NCBI GenBank assembly: GCA_963402885.1
Contig: OY727097.1
Location: 15,314,001 to 15,378,000 of the forward strand
Source: Antedon bifida
Lineage: Eukaryota; Echinodermata; Crinoidea; Comatulida; Antedonidae
Reading direction: 5' to 3'
DNA length: 64,000 nt
Both the position numbers and the translations under genes were made by a program. The notes under the pieces are model-generated. The model saw nothing but the letters and a program-made list of their open reading frames with translations. It was not told the DNA's origin and ran no database searches. This document shows, piece by piece, positions 32,965 to 42,997 of this stretch (the first letter of the stretch is position 1; every line of letters begins with the position of its first letter).

Positions 32965-34611
32965 CATCTCTCAATAAGTCAAACACAGGGCTTATTAACA
33001 CTATTACCTAAATCTGATAAACCACGTGAATTGATTCAAAACTGGAGACCTATTTCACTTTTAAATGTTGTATATAAGATTGCCTCATCATGTATAGCCG
33101 AAAGAATAATAACTACCAAAAAACATGTGCTATGTGGATTGGGAGCAAAACGCATTGTAAAGAAAGAATTTGTAAATAAAAAGATTTCTATTGGCCAGAT
33201 GATGGACACTTATGTATTCTTGGCATCATGTATTGTGTTGACTATACTCAAATGCCAGAACTAAATTATATTAAATGTATGACATCTATACAAAAATCAC
33301 TAGCCCAATGGTCAAAAAGATATCTCACGCCTCTTGGAAGGCTTACTATTGTAAAATCTCTAATTATTCCAAAAATAAATCATATAATTCTAACCATGCC
33401 AAACCCCAATGACAATTTTGTTGCAAAGCTCAATACATTACTTTTTAAATTTATTTGGAAATCTAGTGAGAAAATAAGTAGAAAACAAATTTGTAAAGGT
33501 CACAGTCAAGGCGGTTTTAATATGGTTCAAATAGAAGATTTTTTTCAGTCCTTAAAGTTAACATGGATCCGGAGATACATGTTTTCTTTGGGTAAATGGA
33601 AATCTCTTTCTAATTTTTTTGTTCCTCTTATGAGTGGTATAATATCGGGAAAAAGTGTTTTTTTTAACTTCTGAAAGGAATGCCTTTTGGAATGATGTTG
33701 TAACTGCCTGGAATAATCTGAATCAAAGTAATTACCCAGAAACAAATATAGATATCCCAAGAATATTTTTGTGGGGAAATAACGAAATAAAAGTTGCCAA
33801 TAGGCCTATGTTTTTTAAAAATTGGTATGAAAGGGGAATAGTTTATACTAACGATGTATTACGTTCAGAAAAAAATTCGTTTATGTCATGGGAACATTTA
33901 AAAAAACATTATAATATTCAATGTAATTTTTTACAGTACCAAGGTATAATTAATTCAATAAAACATAGTTACAATATAAGTAGTTTGACTAAACTGCAAA
34001 CACCAATAATTCCTTTTCATTTAGATATTTTTATTAAAAATCCAACAGGGTGTAAAGCTTTTTACAATAAATTTAAAGAAAATGTTTTTGTCAGACCGAA
34101 AAGTATGAAAAAATGGGAAGACAAAATTAATGTCAATAAAACAGATGAGGAACTGAAAAAAATGTACAAACTTCCTTTTAAATGTGTCAAACAAACAAAC
34201 CTACAATGGTTCCAATATAGAATAAATAATAGAATAATTGCAACAAATGTTTTTTTGACAAGAATTGGTATTCGACAAAATAAAGCATGTACTTTCTGTG
34301 ACAATGTACCTGAAACACTTCCTCATCTGTTTGTAAGCTGCAAATATGTAAAACCACTATGGTCAAATATAGAACACAAAATTAGTATTTCCTTTAACAA
34401 AATAACTTTTACAATTGATTCGATTTTGTTTGGAGATATTTCACAATGTTTTTCTGTTAATACAATTATTATTCTTACAAAGTATTTCATTTATAAATGT
34501 AGAATTGGTAAAACTCTGCCAAGTATTAAGGCTTTAAATATTTATTTACGAAATTATTTAATGATGGTAAGGTATATTGCAAGGCAAAATGGAGAATCAA
34601 ATGATTTTTAG
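32965..34611 (+). pseudogene. Tx1/L1-like ORF2, palm deleted
   Basis: The frame begins at the insertion point with LSISQTQGLLTLLPKSDKPR and LIQNWRPISLLNVVYKIAS, a diagnostic L1/Tx1 RT block. About 35 codons later the expected palm (AFD and FADD motifs) is missing. The sequence resumes near 33255 with IQKSLAQWSKRYLTPLGRLT and VKSLIIPKI, then LKLTWIRRY (about 33555). After a frameshift near 33655-33675 a 318-codon frame runs to 34611 with LQWFQYRINNRIIATNVFLT and CTFCDNVPETLPHLFVSC. The last is the Tx1-type C-terminal finger with W shortly after. Without the palm it could not polymerise DNA; the copy must have been mobilised in trans or deleted later. Confidence 0.9.
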
Positions 34612-34747
34612 AAACAATGGGTAGACTTTATTAATTTATTGTAATACTAATCTTTTTTACTGCTTGTTATAGACACGTCTCTTTTGTTTATTTTTTCCTT
34701 TTTTATTTTTTTCTCTGTATAAAATATGAATAAATAAAAAAAAAAAA
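32965..34747 (+). mobile_element. Tx1/L1-like LINE with poly(A) and 13-bp TSD
   Basis: AATAAGTAAAGGT occurs immediately before the element (32952-32964) and immediately after its A-tail (34748-34760), a clean target-site duplication. The element starts inside the RT, has lost an internal block, and ends AATATGAATAAATAAAAAAA, with a polyadenylation-like AATAAA. Its interruption of the duplicated segment shared with 7730 confirms the insertion. This is the best-preserved LINE integration in the window. Confidence 0.92.
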
Positions 34748-34760
34748 AATAAGTAAAGGT

Positions 34761-35905
34761 TAATATTCTATTCTGTTCCGTTTATTCAGTAAGGCCTACA
34801 TTTCACTCAGATACGTGTTAATTTTCACTATGATCACACGATTACGAAATCAGCAACAGTTGACCACATACGAATGACAATCGGTTCTTTTTAGTGGGCT
34901 GAATTATTAACAATAATTGATTTAAACGGCCACCAACTGTCAGTACTCAGTTAATAAAAGTCCAAATCCCGCTTGTACAGAGAACTTGACATGAAAACTT
35001 TTACAGATACAATATCATTTCACTATATAAATCTTTGATATCATGTGTATATAAACAACACTGGATTTGTTTACAATTGTCATGTCACGGCAATACGATT
35101 GAGTTTCATAGGAAACAAAGTTGTAGAGATTATAAGTTTCTGAAATATACTGTAGTGCTGCTGCTGTGTTATCTGAGAAAGTTTATAATCTAATCACATT
35201 ATGTGTTCAATTATCTCAACACACAAATACCAATTGAAATGCCTTTTAAATATGTCTACTATAATCTTTTCCATACAAACAATAGTAACGCATATCCATC
35301 ATTACTAACAAGTAAGTTATCAGGGATAGTTATGGCTTCAGGTTGATGTGCGTACTTACATTTCCATCACATTGAACCCGTACGTTCTATCACTTAAACT
35401 ATTAAGATTACACACCTGTTCATGTGCGCCATATTATTGCTCATATATTTTATACCAAAAAAGAAATGTTGCAAGCACGGTTAATGTATTGATTCAACAT
35501 TACTTTGTTTACCAATTGGGGTTGTATATTCATGTGAAGTAATACTTATATTAATAAAGTCAACAATCGGGAAACCAAATTCCCAGATGTCTCTCTGTAT
35601 GCAATATTCTGCTACCATTAGAATAAACTGCATTGTCAACTTTATTCTTGGTTCTTAATAACAACAGGGGCTAAATTTGAACCAGAACACTGGGGTGGTA
35701 ACCCCAATTCATCACAAAAGATGCCCTGGGTTCTTTATAATCCCGTTTAAAACTAGTTGTGGCGCCAGGATATTCGCGACAGGGGGATATGCGAGCGAAG
35801 CGAGCATCACTTGGCTGATGGCCAGAGGACCGCCAAGGGGCCCGCGCCCCAGTATGGGTGAATCCCTCGGAAGCAACGTTCTAGCGTTATTTGAGGCCGT
35901 TTTAA
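34761..35905. other. Duplicated DNA up to the large inverted element
   Basis: About 34770-35050 matches 57195-57640, and 35095-35250 matches 380-520. 35668-35740 repeats part of the odd frame near 27000. 35745-35905 is the left half of the GC-richer repeat that is intact at 5110-5290. No gene is recognised. Confidence 0.55.
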
Positions 35906-36617
35906 TAGTCCAAGAGCATTAGGGTTTGACCCGGAAATTTCTGGTAACAAGCTAATTTTTTCAGGAAAGGTCGAGAACTATGATTGGAACATCATACTAA
36001 AAGTCCCGAAAAATCCTCCTTGTGCTCTCCGAGAAATCCAAGATGGCGTCCAAAATGGCTGCCATTTTAAATTGGTCTATAACTTTGTAACCGCTTGTCG
36101 TAGAGTATCGATTTTGGTGTCAAATAGTTCACAATATATACATTCCTATTTGCTCTAACAAAAAATGTTGTCAAAAAATGGCCGCTACTACAGTTTCTGG
36201 CAGTTTGACCTTTGACCTGGTCTTATCATATCTCGGTAATGGCTTGTCATAGAGAATTAAGATTAGGCCCAAATTATTCAGACCATGCATATTTTTATTT
36301 GGTGTAATGAAATATTTTATCCCAAAATGACCGGAAGTGAGGTTATTGACCTCTTATTGACCTATTCATATCTCTTTACCGTATCTCAAGAAATATTTGT
36401 CGTAGAGCATTACTTTTGGTGTCAAATTGTTTGGAACATATACATTTCTATTTAGTCTAATACAACAGTTTGCCCTCAAATGCTCGGAAGTAAGTTAATT
36501 TATTGAAAACTTTAAAAATCAAAGAGCTACATAGGCAGAGGATATGAATACTGTAGAAAAAATCTAAATTTTAACTCTGCCTTAAAACATGTTTTGGGCA
36601 TAGCACATCATCAGGTA
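35906..36617 (+). repeat. Left terminal inverted repeat of the 9.5-kb element
   Basis: Reverse complement of 44668-45390 at roughly 95 per cent by eye. The arm is built of about three diverged units of 130-145 bp. Each has a (C/T)ATATCT...GTCGTAGAG or GTCATAGAG block followed by TTTGGTGTCAAAT-like and TATTT(A/G)(C/G)TCTAA-like blocks. It also contains TGACCTTTGACCT at 36206-36218, a DR1-type nuclear-receptor half-site pair, kept in the other arm. Confidence 0.88.
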
Positions 36618-37435
36618 ACTTTGAGGGTAAATTTTCCTGTAAGGGTATGAACTATACAAAAAAACCCCCAAAATAATCATTTATTTAACTTCGATAGAAC
36701 AAAGAATATCATGGGACACGTTAATTGAAATTCTCATACTAGCTATGGTTGAAAAGTTATTGCTACAAAATGTCACCTATATGTAGATGTCATGAATACA
36801 TTTTAAATGCGTTATTCGTCTGTAACTCGCATTACAGTACATACGCGAATTAGTGCTTTTGTTGAAATCACGTCGTTATTTTTATTATTTATTATAGAAA
36901 TTATGATAATTATTTTTGTTCAGAGAAGTAGAAATTTTATGTAATTTAGGAAATGTATAGACTTTATGATACTGTGAGTGTGAGAATTAAATGTTCAGGT
37001 CATATACATTTCGCATGGAAATGCTCAATTGGCAGGGAACACTATGTACATGGCATATATTATACTCCGGATTGTCAAAAACTTATTATATTATTTGTAA
37101 AAATAATGCATTTTGAAACATGAAACCAGGTCATTCCTTGTTTTAAAAGAGAATGCACTCTTGAATGTTCTCTAACCTCATAACGTCATAACTTTTGGGC
37201 AAACATGCAACAACACCCATACAGATGAACATGATGATAATGATGTGAAAGAAGCAACAAACACCAAGATGTTGAAGATGCAACATCAGATGATGAATGA
37301 CTGTAACAGAATGCTGCTGTTCAATGTTGAAGTGATTTAAAGACCCTTTATTTTGCATATTTTTAATATTTAATAAATCATATATAGGGCATATGGCGAT
37401 ACTTTTTTCATCTTTAAACAGTTAAATATGTAACT
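36618..37435. other. Left interior of the 9.5-kb element, no gene
   Basis: This AT-rich stretch has no counterpart on the right side of the element and no recognisable protein. Open frames such as 37143-37358 are short and featureless. Confidence 0.4.
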
Positions 37436-37508
37436 GGGGGACTAGCTCAAATGGTAGAGCTCTCACTTAGCATGTGAGAGGTACCGGGATCATTGCCCGG
37501 GTATTCCA
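37436..37508 (+). tRNA. tRNA-Ala (AGC), possibly decayed
   Basis: A cloverleaf can be drawn: acceptor GGGGGAC/GTATTCC (one mismatch and two G-T pairs), D stem GCTC/GAGC, anticodon stem CTCAC/GTGAG with loop TTAGCAT (anticodon AGC), variable AGGTA, and T stem CCGGG/CCCGG with loop ATCATTG, discriminator A. No intron. The T loop departs from the usual TTCGANN, which would weaken the B box and the TFIIIC contact. The gene may therefore be a pseudogene or a passenger in the surrounding transposon. The A box TAGCTCAAATGG is acceptable. Confidence 0.75.
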
Positions 37509-37854
37509 ATCTATTTTTCATAGATTTCAGCAAGGACCAAATAAAATCTAAATCTGGAAAAGAAAATCTATGCATGCCGAGTAAAGAGCGTTTGACGTGA
37601 AATACCTAGGGTATATTCTCTTTTTATCATAAATAAGCCATACAACGAACATTTAAAGCAAGGAATGTTTCAAAATGCATTATTTTTACAAAGTCAACAA
37701 GGCCATATATTACATAGCCTATGTAAATACGTGAACGTGATTGGTTGAAACTGCGTCACATGACTATCGCTGCGAGGATCGTAAATCGTATATATCCTCG
37801 AGAACGATGATATTGACTGAGCAATTTTCGCGTAATTATCGTGTCCCCTGTGTA

Positions 37855-38060
37855 ATATTATACAGATATTGACTGCTTAGAGGTTAAATATAAGATTTGA
37901 CATCCCCGAGGGAATGATATTATGTTCGAGGGAATATATATTTCCCGAAGCGCCAGCTGAGGGAAATATATATTCCCCGAGAACATAATATCATTCCCAA
38001 GGGGATGTCAAATCTTATATTTAACCGATATAAAAGGCAATATCTGTTATATTATATAGC
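37855..38060. repeat. Long hairpin repeat inside the foldback module
   Basis: AAATATAAGATTTGACATCC, then GAATGATATTATGTTC and GGGAATATATATT are followed, after a loop near CCAGCTGAGG, by their reverse complements ending at 38022. The symmetry extends outward to ACAGATATTG/CAATATCTGT. Stem length approaches 95 bp. The inverted counterpart is at about 43800-44005. Confidence 0.8.
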
Positions 38061-38152
38061 CAAGAACAAGTCTGCTGGTGAAGCTAGGCTAGGCCTCCTA
38101 TTCTATAGTATTTGTATTGTATGTAAACAAGCCTCCTGCCTAGACACCTTAC

Positions 38153-38308
38153 CTTGCGAAGAATAATATACAGATAATTACTAATTAATGATTCCTTGGC
38201 AATAAAATATTCACTTAGGCCTAGGTCGTTTAAATTAACAGAAGAATTTCCATCAATAAGCCTATTAATAATAATATTATAATCAGGTAGGCCGAATAAA
38301 CAATTCAT
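38153..38308 (-). CDS. Possible first exon carried by the element, copy 1
   Basis: From ATG at 38308 the frame reads MNCLFGLPDYNIIINRLIDG, then SSVNLNDLGLSEYFIAKESL and SNYLYIILRK, ending exactly at a consensus donor, AAG|GTAAGG (complement of 38147-38152). The copy at 43543-43698 differs by Tyr to His in the visible protein, and both keep the frame and the donor. No family is recognised. It could be a first exon captured from a host gene, or the N-terminus of an element-encoded protein whose other exons are gone. No initiator or TATA box is evident upstream. Confidence 0.4.
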
Positions 38309-38489
38309 CGTCTTCTCTTCGAGGAGCTAGCCGAATCACCGGATGTTCAGCGCGTAGTTACTAGGTTACTACCGTGAGTATTGACCAATCACAAACGGTG
38401 TTTCATCACATTTAGGGAGGACTAATAACAAATGAGGGCGCTATGTATGCATAGTTTAAATAGTTTAGATGAATAATTTCTTGAAGCAA

Positions 38490-38562
38490 CTTCCGTGGCG
38501 CAGCGGCGGAAGCGTTGTCTTGCGATGGAGTGACAATTCCACCCGAGTTCAAATCCTGTAGA
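38490..38562 (+). other. tRNA-like box (pol III promoter-like), copy 1
   Basis: TGGCGCAGCGG resembles an A box and CGAGTTCAAATCC a B box, about 40 bp apart. Upstream TTCCG and the middle stem CGTTG/CGATG give a tRNA-like outline, but the anticodon loop is too short for a real tRNA. The inverse copy is at 43288-43361. It is probably the relic of a tRNA-derived sequence within the module. Confidence 0.5.
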
Positions 38563-38791
38563 TGACTTTTGTTTATTTATCGGCGAACGCGAGTGTTGCC
38601 ACACGAAAATTACACAGTCAATATCATCGAACTCGAGAATGTATATGATTAATGACAGGGGACACGATAATTACGCGAAAATTACTCAGTCAATATCATC
38701 GTTCTCGAGGATATATACGATTTACGATCCTCGAAGCGACAGTCATGTGACGCAGTTTCAACCAATCACGTTCACGTATTTACATAGGCTA

Positions 38792-38979
38792 TGTAATATT
38801 CTTTAATACATGAGAGACGTTTCTAGTAACACAATGCTTTTATTCTCTCGACATCATTGTTATCACAATCATTCGTGAGGTCTTCTATACTGAAGCCATG
38901 TTTTAGAGGTCTGTTGCCTTATGGGTATCCTACATACTATAGAGGGCGACATCATAATATATGGTGCCATCATATAACA
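38792..38979 (-). repeat. 3' LTR of the Gypsy element (188 bp)
   Basis: Identical to 42998-43192 except for loss of 7 bp (AGTTATT) after TTCTCT. Ends are TGTTATATG and GAATATTACA in the element's direction. The short length is within the range of small Gypsy LTRs. Confidence 0.95.
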
Positions 38980-38991
38980 TCCCTCTTCTTT
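38980..38991 (-). promoter_or_regulatory. Polypurine tract
   Basis: AAAGAAGAGGGA in element direction lies directly against the start of the 3' LTR. That is the expected place and composition for priming of plus-strand DNA. Confidence 0.85.
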
Positions 38992-39082
38992 AATTACTCA
39001 TAATGGTGTACAAATATAATTAAACTGTGGGTCTCATTTATCAATCATATTACAATCATAATAAAACAATTATAAGTTTTAT

Positions 39083-41953
39083 TTACAAATCTAATCTATT
39101 TGGTTTCTTAATTTTTCTGCCACTGCTAGAGCATGATGATGGTTTGTATTCTATAGTCTTGTAATGAGTAAGTGGTGTTTCTAGTATTATGTGTGTAAAG
39201 TGTTCGTTTGTTTTGCGGATGTGTGTTCGGTTTCTTCTTAGTGTTTTCTGGTTTTCTGTCAGTACTCTGTACGAATGTGGACTTGTTTTGTTTAGTATCT
39301 TCGCTGGGATCCACTGTGGGTTTTTGTCAGAGTGTCTGATTCTCACGCTTTCTCCTCTCTTTATTGGTTGAAGTGGTTTTGTATTTTCATCATGATATTG
39401 CTTCTGTTTGTCTTGTCGGTTTTTTAGTCGATTTCTTATTTCTTTTCTGGTTGGCATACTGTTGAAGTGTGGTCCGTTGTCGGTAATCAATTCTTGAACC
39501 ATCCCAAACTCTGAGAAGACATTTTTTATTATCGATATAACTGTCTCACTGTTTGATTGGTCTGCCGGTATTTTTCTTATGATTGGATATTTGGTGTAAT
39601 AATCTGCTATTAGGAGGTATTCTACTCTATTTATGTAGAATAGGTCAGCTGCGAGTATTTCCCATTCTTTGGTAGGGATTTTTCTCTTCAACATTGGTTC
39701 ATGTTGTTGTTTGTGTTTGTGTTGTTGGCATGATGGGCATGCTTTTATCATGTTTTCTATTTCCTCATTAATACTGGGCCAATGGATTGATGTTTTAGCC
39801 ATCAGTTGACACTTGGTTGTGCCTAAGTGGGATGTGTGTAGTTGTTTTAGGATGTCCTGTCTCATGACTTCTGGGATCACTACTCTGTTACCCTTTAGTA
39901 TTATTCCGTTCTCTGTTGTGAGTTCATCCCTGTATGGGAAGTATGGTCTTATTGTCTTATGTACAGATTTTAGTTTGTCTGGCCAGCCTTGCTGTATTAT
40001 ACTTCCCAATTTTATGAGAGTTGGGTCTTCCTTGGTCTTCTGCCTTATTTCTTCTTCTTTGGACTCTGAGAAATATGACAGTTGTATCTTTACTTCTTCT
40101 TCAATTTGGCTGTCATTTATAGGGTTTAATCTAGACATGGCATCTGCCAGGACCATTTCTTTGCCTGGTTTATACTTGATTGTCAGATCATATCCTTGTA
40201 GTCTCATTAGTAGTCTTTGTAGTCTTGGTGGTGCACACATTAGATTTTTTAGTTGGATCATCTCTAACGGTTTGTGGTCTGATTCCACAATGAATGAGTT
40301 TCCATACACATATGTGTGGAACCTCTCTACTGCGTATACTACCGCCAGTAGTTCTCTTTCAATGTTCGCATATCTTTGTTCCGCTTCTGTTAATGCCTTT
40401 GATGTAAACGCAACAACTTTTTCGTCTTGTATGAGTGCTGCTCCCACTCCAATCAGGGATGCATCCACTTGTAGTTTCAACTTTTTGTTAGGTTGGAAAT
40501 AGGTCAGTGTTGTCTGGTTACATATTGTTGACTTTATCTCTTCGAATGCTTTTTGTTGTGAGCCATTCCATTCAAATACATTATCTTTTTTCAGAAGTTC
40601 TCGGAGGGGTGCTGTTTTGTCTGACAGCTTGGGACAGAAGGGACTCATATACGTGGCGATGCCTAGGAAACTTTGTAACTCTTTAACATTCGTTGATGGT
40701 TTTATTTTGCTGATGGCTTCAATGCGCTTTGGGTCAGCATGTACTCCATCTTTATCATATATCATACCAAAGAAATTTATTTGCGGTCGCTTTATTTCAC
40801 ATTTCTCTGCATTGAATACAAGCCCATATTCTCTAGCGGTTTCCATCAGGTCCATTAAGTTTCGATCATGTTCTTCTTCTGTTTTCCCAAATACAGCAAC
40901 GTCATCTGCGATGCCTGTGGCTCCGATGCATTTCTCCAATATTTGATCCATCTTATGTTGAAAAACGTCTTGGCTGACATTCAGTCCAAATGGTAATCTT
41001 AGGAATCTGAATCTTCCAAACCCTGGAGTGTTAAATGTGGTAAGATAACTGGATTCTTTGTCAAGTCTTATGGACCAATATCCATGTCGTGCATCTAGTT
41101 TAGAGATAAACTTTGCCCCACTAAATTTATGTGTTATCTCATCTAGGGTTGGTGTGTGATGGTATGTGCGTTTTATAGCTTTGTTTAAGTCCTTAGGATC
41201 TAAACATATCCGCCATCTCCCATTTGGTTTCTGTGAGTAGGCCAAACTTGAAACCCAATCCACTGGTTTCTCTACTTTCTGTATGACATTTAATCTCATC
41301 ATTTCATCCAACTCAGCCTTTATGTCATTTTTTATCGCTAATGGACATGACCTTGGTGCGTGTATGACAGGTGGTACCGTTTCGTCTATAACTATTTTGT
41401 ACGTACCCTCAAACTTGCCAATGCCTTCAAATCTGTCTGGATAGAGTCTTTTTATGTCCTCTACATCCTTGATTTTGTCATTTACTTCGACTGCACAGTT
41501 TATCTGTATTATCTTCAGAGTCTTTAGCGTCGGTAGTCCCATTATAGCTGGTCCCTGTACCTCTGCAATATAAAACTTTGCATTTGTGTGTAAGTTATTG
41601 AAGTAACATGGGATGTGTATGTAACCATAATGTTTGATTTGTGCTCCGTTATACGCTGTGACTTTTACATTAGATTTGTTAACATATCTATCATTAGGTA
41701 CATTATTGCTCATGTTTTTAGGAAACATAGCTCTATACATTCTCAGTGGTAATATATTACCCTCTGCACCTGTATCTACTTTTACTTTCAGAAAAGTTGG
41801 TTTGTTACGGTTTATTTCAATTTTGACATTTGTGAACACTTCTGTGTCACCATCTTTAGCGTTTATCTGGCTTATTTTAATTGCGTCAAATGTAATATTA
41901 GATTCATCTTCACTGTCGCAATCGCTATCATTGCTTTTGTTTATACCATGCAC
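39083..41953 (-). CDS. pol: Gypsy pol polyprotein with integrase core deletion
   Basis: A 956-codon frame counted from an internal Met; real translation probably enters by frameshift from gag. Protease: VDTGAEG (catalytic Asp at about residue 60). RT: KLDARHGYW (Asp 287), LPFGL, and GIADDVAVFG (Asp 350-351, Ile-Ala-Asp-Asp variant). RNase H: LQVDASLIGVG (Asp 497) and a VESDHKPLE block near 556-564. Integrase: zinc finger HTSHLG...ACPSCQ (706-742), AADLF (Asp 770) and ITDNGPHFNS (Asp 825). Straight after this the sequence jumps to MPTRKEIRNRLKNRQ, in frame. The usual segment holding the third catalytic residue, Glu, is absent (junction near 39457). Integrase is therefore predicted inactive although the frame is open. 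Confidence 0.93.
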   Translation of the reverse strand: MHGINKSNDSDCDSEDESNITFDAIKISQINAKDGDTEVFTNVKIEINRNKPTFLKVKVDTGAEGNILPLRMYRAMFPKNMSNNVPNDRYVNKSNVKVTAYNGAQIKHYGYIHIPCYFNNLHTNAKFYIAEVQGPAIMGLPTLKTLKIIQINCAVEVNDKIKDVEDIKRLYPDRFEGIGKFEGTYKIVIDETVPPVIHAPRSCPLAIKNDIKAELDEMMRLNVIQKVEKPVDWVSSLAYSQKPNGRWRICLDPKDLNKAIKRTYHHTPTLDEITHKFSGAKFISKLDARHGYWSIRLDKESSYLTTFNTPGFGRFRFLRLPFGLNVSQDVFQHKMDQILEKCIGATGIADDVAVFGKTEEEHDRNLMDLMETAREYGLVFNAEKCEIKRPQINFFGMIYDKDGVHADPKRIEAISKIKPSTNVKELQSFLGIATYMSPFCPKLSDKTAPLRELLKKDNVFEWNGSQQKAFEEIKSTICNQTTLTYFQPNKKLKLQVDASLIGVGAALIQDEKVVAFTSKALTEAEQRYANIERELLAVVYAVERFHTYVYGNSFIVESDHKPLEMIQLKNLMCAPPRLQRLLMRLQGYDLTIKYKPGKEMVLADAMSRLNPINDSQIEEEVKIQLSYFSESKEEEIRQKTKEDPTLIKLGSIIQQGWPDKLKSVHKTIRPYFPYRDELTTENGIILKGNRVVIPEVMRQDILKQLHTSHLGTTKCQLMAKTSIHWPSINEEIENMIKACPSCQQHKHKQQHEPMLKRKIPTKEWEILAADLFYINRVEYLLIADYYTKYPIIRKIPADQSNSETVISIIKNVFSEFGMVQELITDNGPHFNSMPTRKEIRNRLKNRQDKQKQYHDENTKPLQPIKRGESVRIRHSDKNPQWIPAKILNKTSPHSYRVLTENQKTLRRNRTHIRKTNEHFTHIILETPLTHYKTIEYKPSSCSSSGRKIKKPNRLDL

Positions 41954-41979
41954 GTTTCTCTTACTTCTGTTAGGTGCAT

Positions 41980-42744
41980 TTATATATTTGCCCTTTTGTT
42001 TGTCATTACGTTTTGACCTACATGCTCTACTAAAATGGTTTTCCTACCACAATTATTGCAGGACATGCCAAAAGCTGGACATTTACCATATTCATGTGAT
42101 CTAGTGCATCTTGAGCATGGTTTACTTTTATCTCTATCTTTGGTTCTATCATGTTTATAATTATTAGACATACCTAATTGATCTACCGCTACTTGGTGAT
42201 CAGCTTTGAGCTCTTTCCCTAAGTTTCTCGACGCTTCTGATGCCTTACATATTTTCATGCACTTATCTAAATTTAAATCATCTTCTCTAAGCAATCGTTC
42301 ACGCAATTGATTGTCCAATAGTCCACAAACAATTCTATCCCTGATGAGGGATTCCTCAATTTCACCAAACTCACATGTCTTGCTCTTGTTCTTTAGGTCG
42401 GTCACATATTGGTCTATCTTCTCACCTGGTATCTGGTTTCGTGAAAAGAAAGTGTGTCGTTCAAATGTAATGTTTTTCTTGGGGTTGCAATATTCCTCAA
42501 ATTTGTGCATAACTGTGTTTAATCTCATCTTCTCAGCTTCATTTTCAAATTTAAATGCGTTATATACATCTAAGCCTTGTTGCCCAATAGTATGGAGTAG
42601 TAATGACGTTTGCGTTTCACTTGGTTTTCGTGACATTCCACTGGCAATGTTATATAGTTCAAATCTCTGTTTGAATCTCTTCCAATTCTCTGATATGTTG
42701 CCTGTCGATATATTTAATGGTTCTGGCTGATTTAGGTTCGCCAT
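41980..42744 (-). CDS. gag: Gypsy gag
   Basis: I take the start at 42744 (MANLNQPEPLNIS) and not the upstream Met at 42795, because the conserved-looking Gag body begins there. The middle (NWKRFKQRFELYNIASG, RHTFFSRNQIPGEKIDQYV, IRDRIVCGL) is a retrotransposon capsid-type region. A basic linker leads to a zinc knuckle, CSRCTRSHEYGKC (C-x2-C-x3-H-x4-C), and the start of a second, CNNCGRK. The second knuckle is completed only in the -1 frame, which is the pol frame, so gag and pol appear to be joined by a -1 shift at about 42030. The shift site sequence is GGAAAAC. Confidence 0.9.
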   Translation of the reverse strand: MANLNQPEPLNISTGNISENWKRFKQRFELYNIASGMSRKPSETQTSLLLHTIGQQGLDVYNAFKFENEAEKMRLNTVMHKFEEYCNPKKNITFERHTFFSRNQIPGEKIDQYVTDLKNKSKTCEFGEIEESLIRDRIVCGLLDNQLRERLLREDDLNLDKCMKICKASEASRNLGKELKADHQVAVDQLGMSNNYKHDRTKDRDKSKPCSRCTRSHEYGKCPAFGMSCNNCGRKTILVEHVGQNVMTNKRANI

Positions 42745-42982
42745 GATCAATATTAATTTTTTAATATTGTCAGTTGTTGCATACAGTGGTAACAAAATGT
42801 GTATGGGCTATTTTTTGCCTTCTGCTATCCGAATACAAAATCCAATTCAGTTCTCTCCGCACGTGTGTACTCTCAACAACACGTTTTACTAATCTATTCG
42901 TGCGGCGGCGTGTACGCTAGCCTATTTATTCTTCTAGCCTAGTATAGCTTATCGATTGACTTTATTATATATTTCAATCCTA

Positions 42983-42997
42983 CCAATCAATCCACCA
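42983..42997 (-). promoter_or_regulatory. Primer-binding site
   Basis: TGGTGGATTGATTGG in element direction directly follows the 5' LTR. It starts with TGG, the complement of a tRNA 3' CCA end. I cannot name the primer tRNA. Confidence 0.75.

Larger units (their letters stand above)
37690..38791 (+). mobile_element. Foldback module, left (longer) copy
   Basis: The outer ends are inverted: TTACATAGCCTATGTAAATA, CGTGAACGTGATTGGTTG and CGAGAACGATGATATTGACT near 37715-37850 are mirrored at 38660-38791. The module contains a hairpin MITE (37855-38060), a small conserved minus-strand exon (38153-38308) and a tRNA-like box (38490-38562). Its part 37856-38656 recurs in inverse orientation at 43193-44000. 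The 3' LTR of the Gypsy element abuts its right end at 38792. Confidence 0.72.

Noticed and set aside
35677-35922. 81-codon frame with GARIFATGGYASEASITWLMA
   Set aside because: It falls in an interspersed GC-richer repeat; the copy at 5110-5290 does not keep the frame.
39813-42730. Long plus-strand frames (229, 109, 156 and 139 codons)
   Set aside because: They are antisense to the Gypsy gag and pol genes and have no domains of their own.
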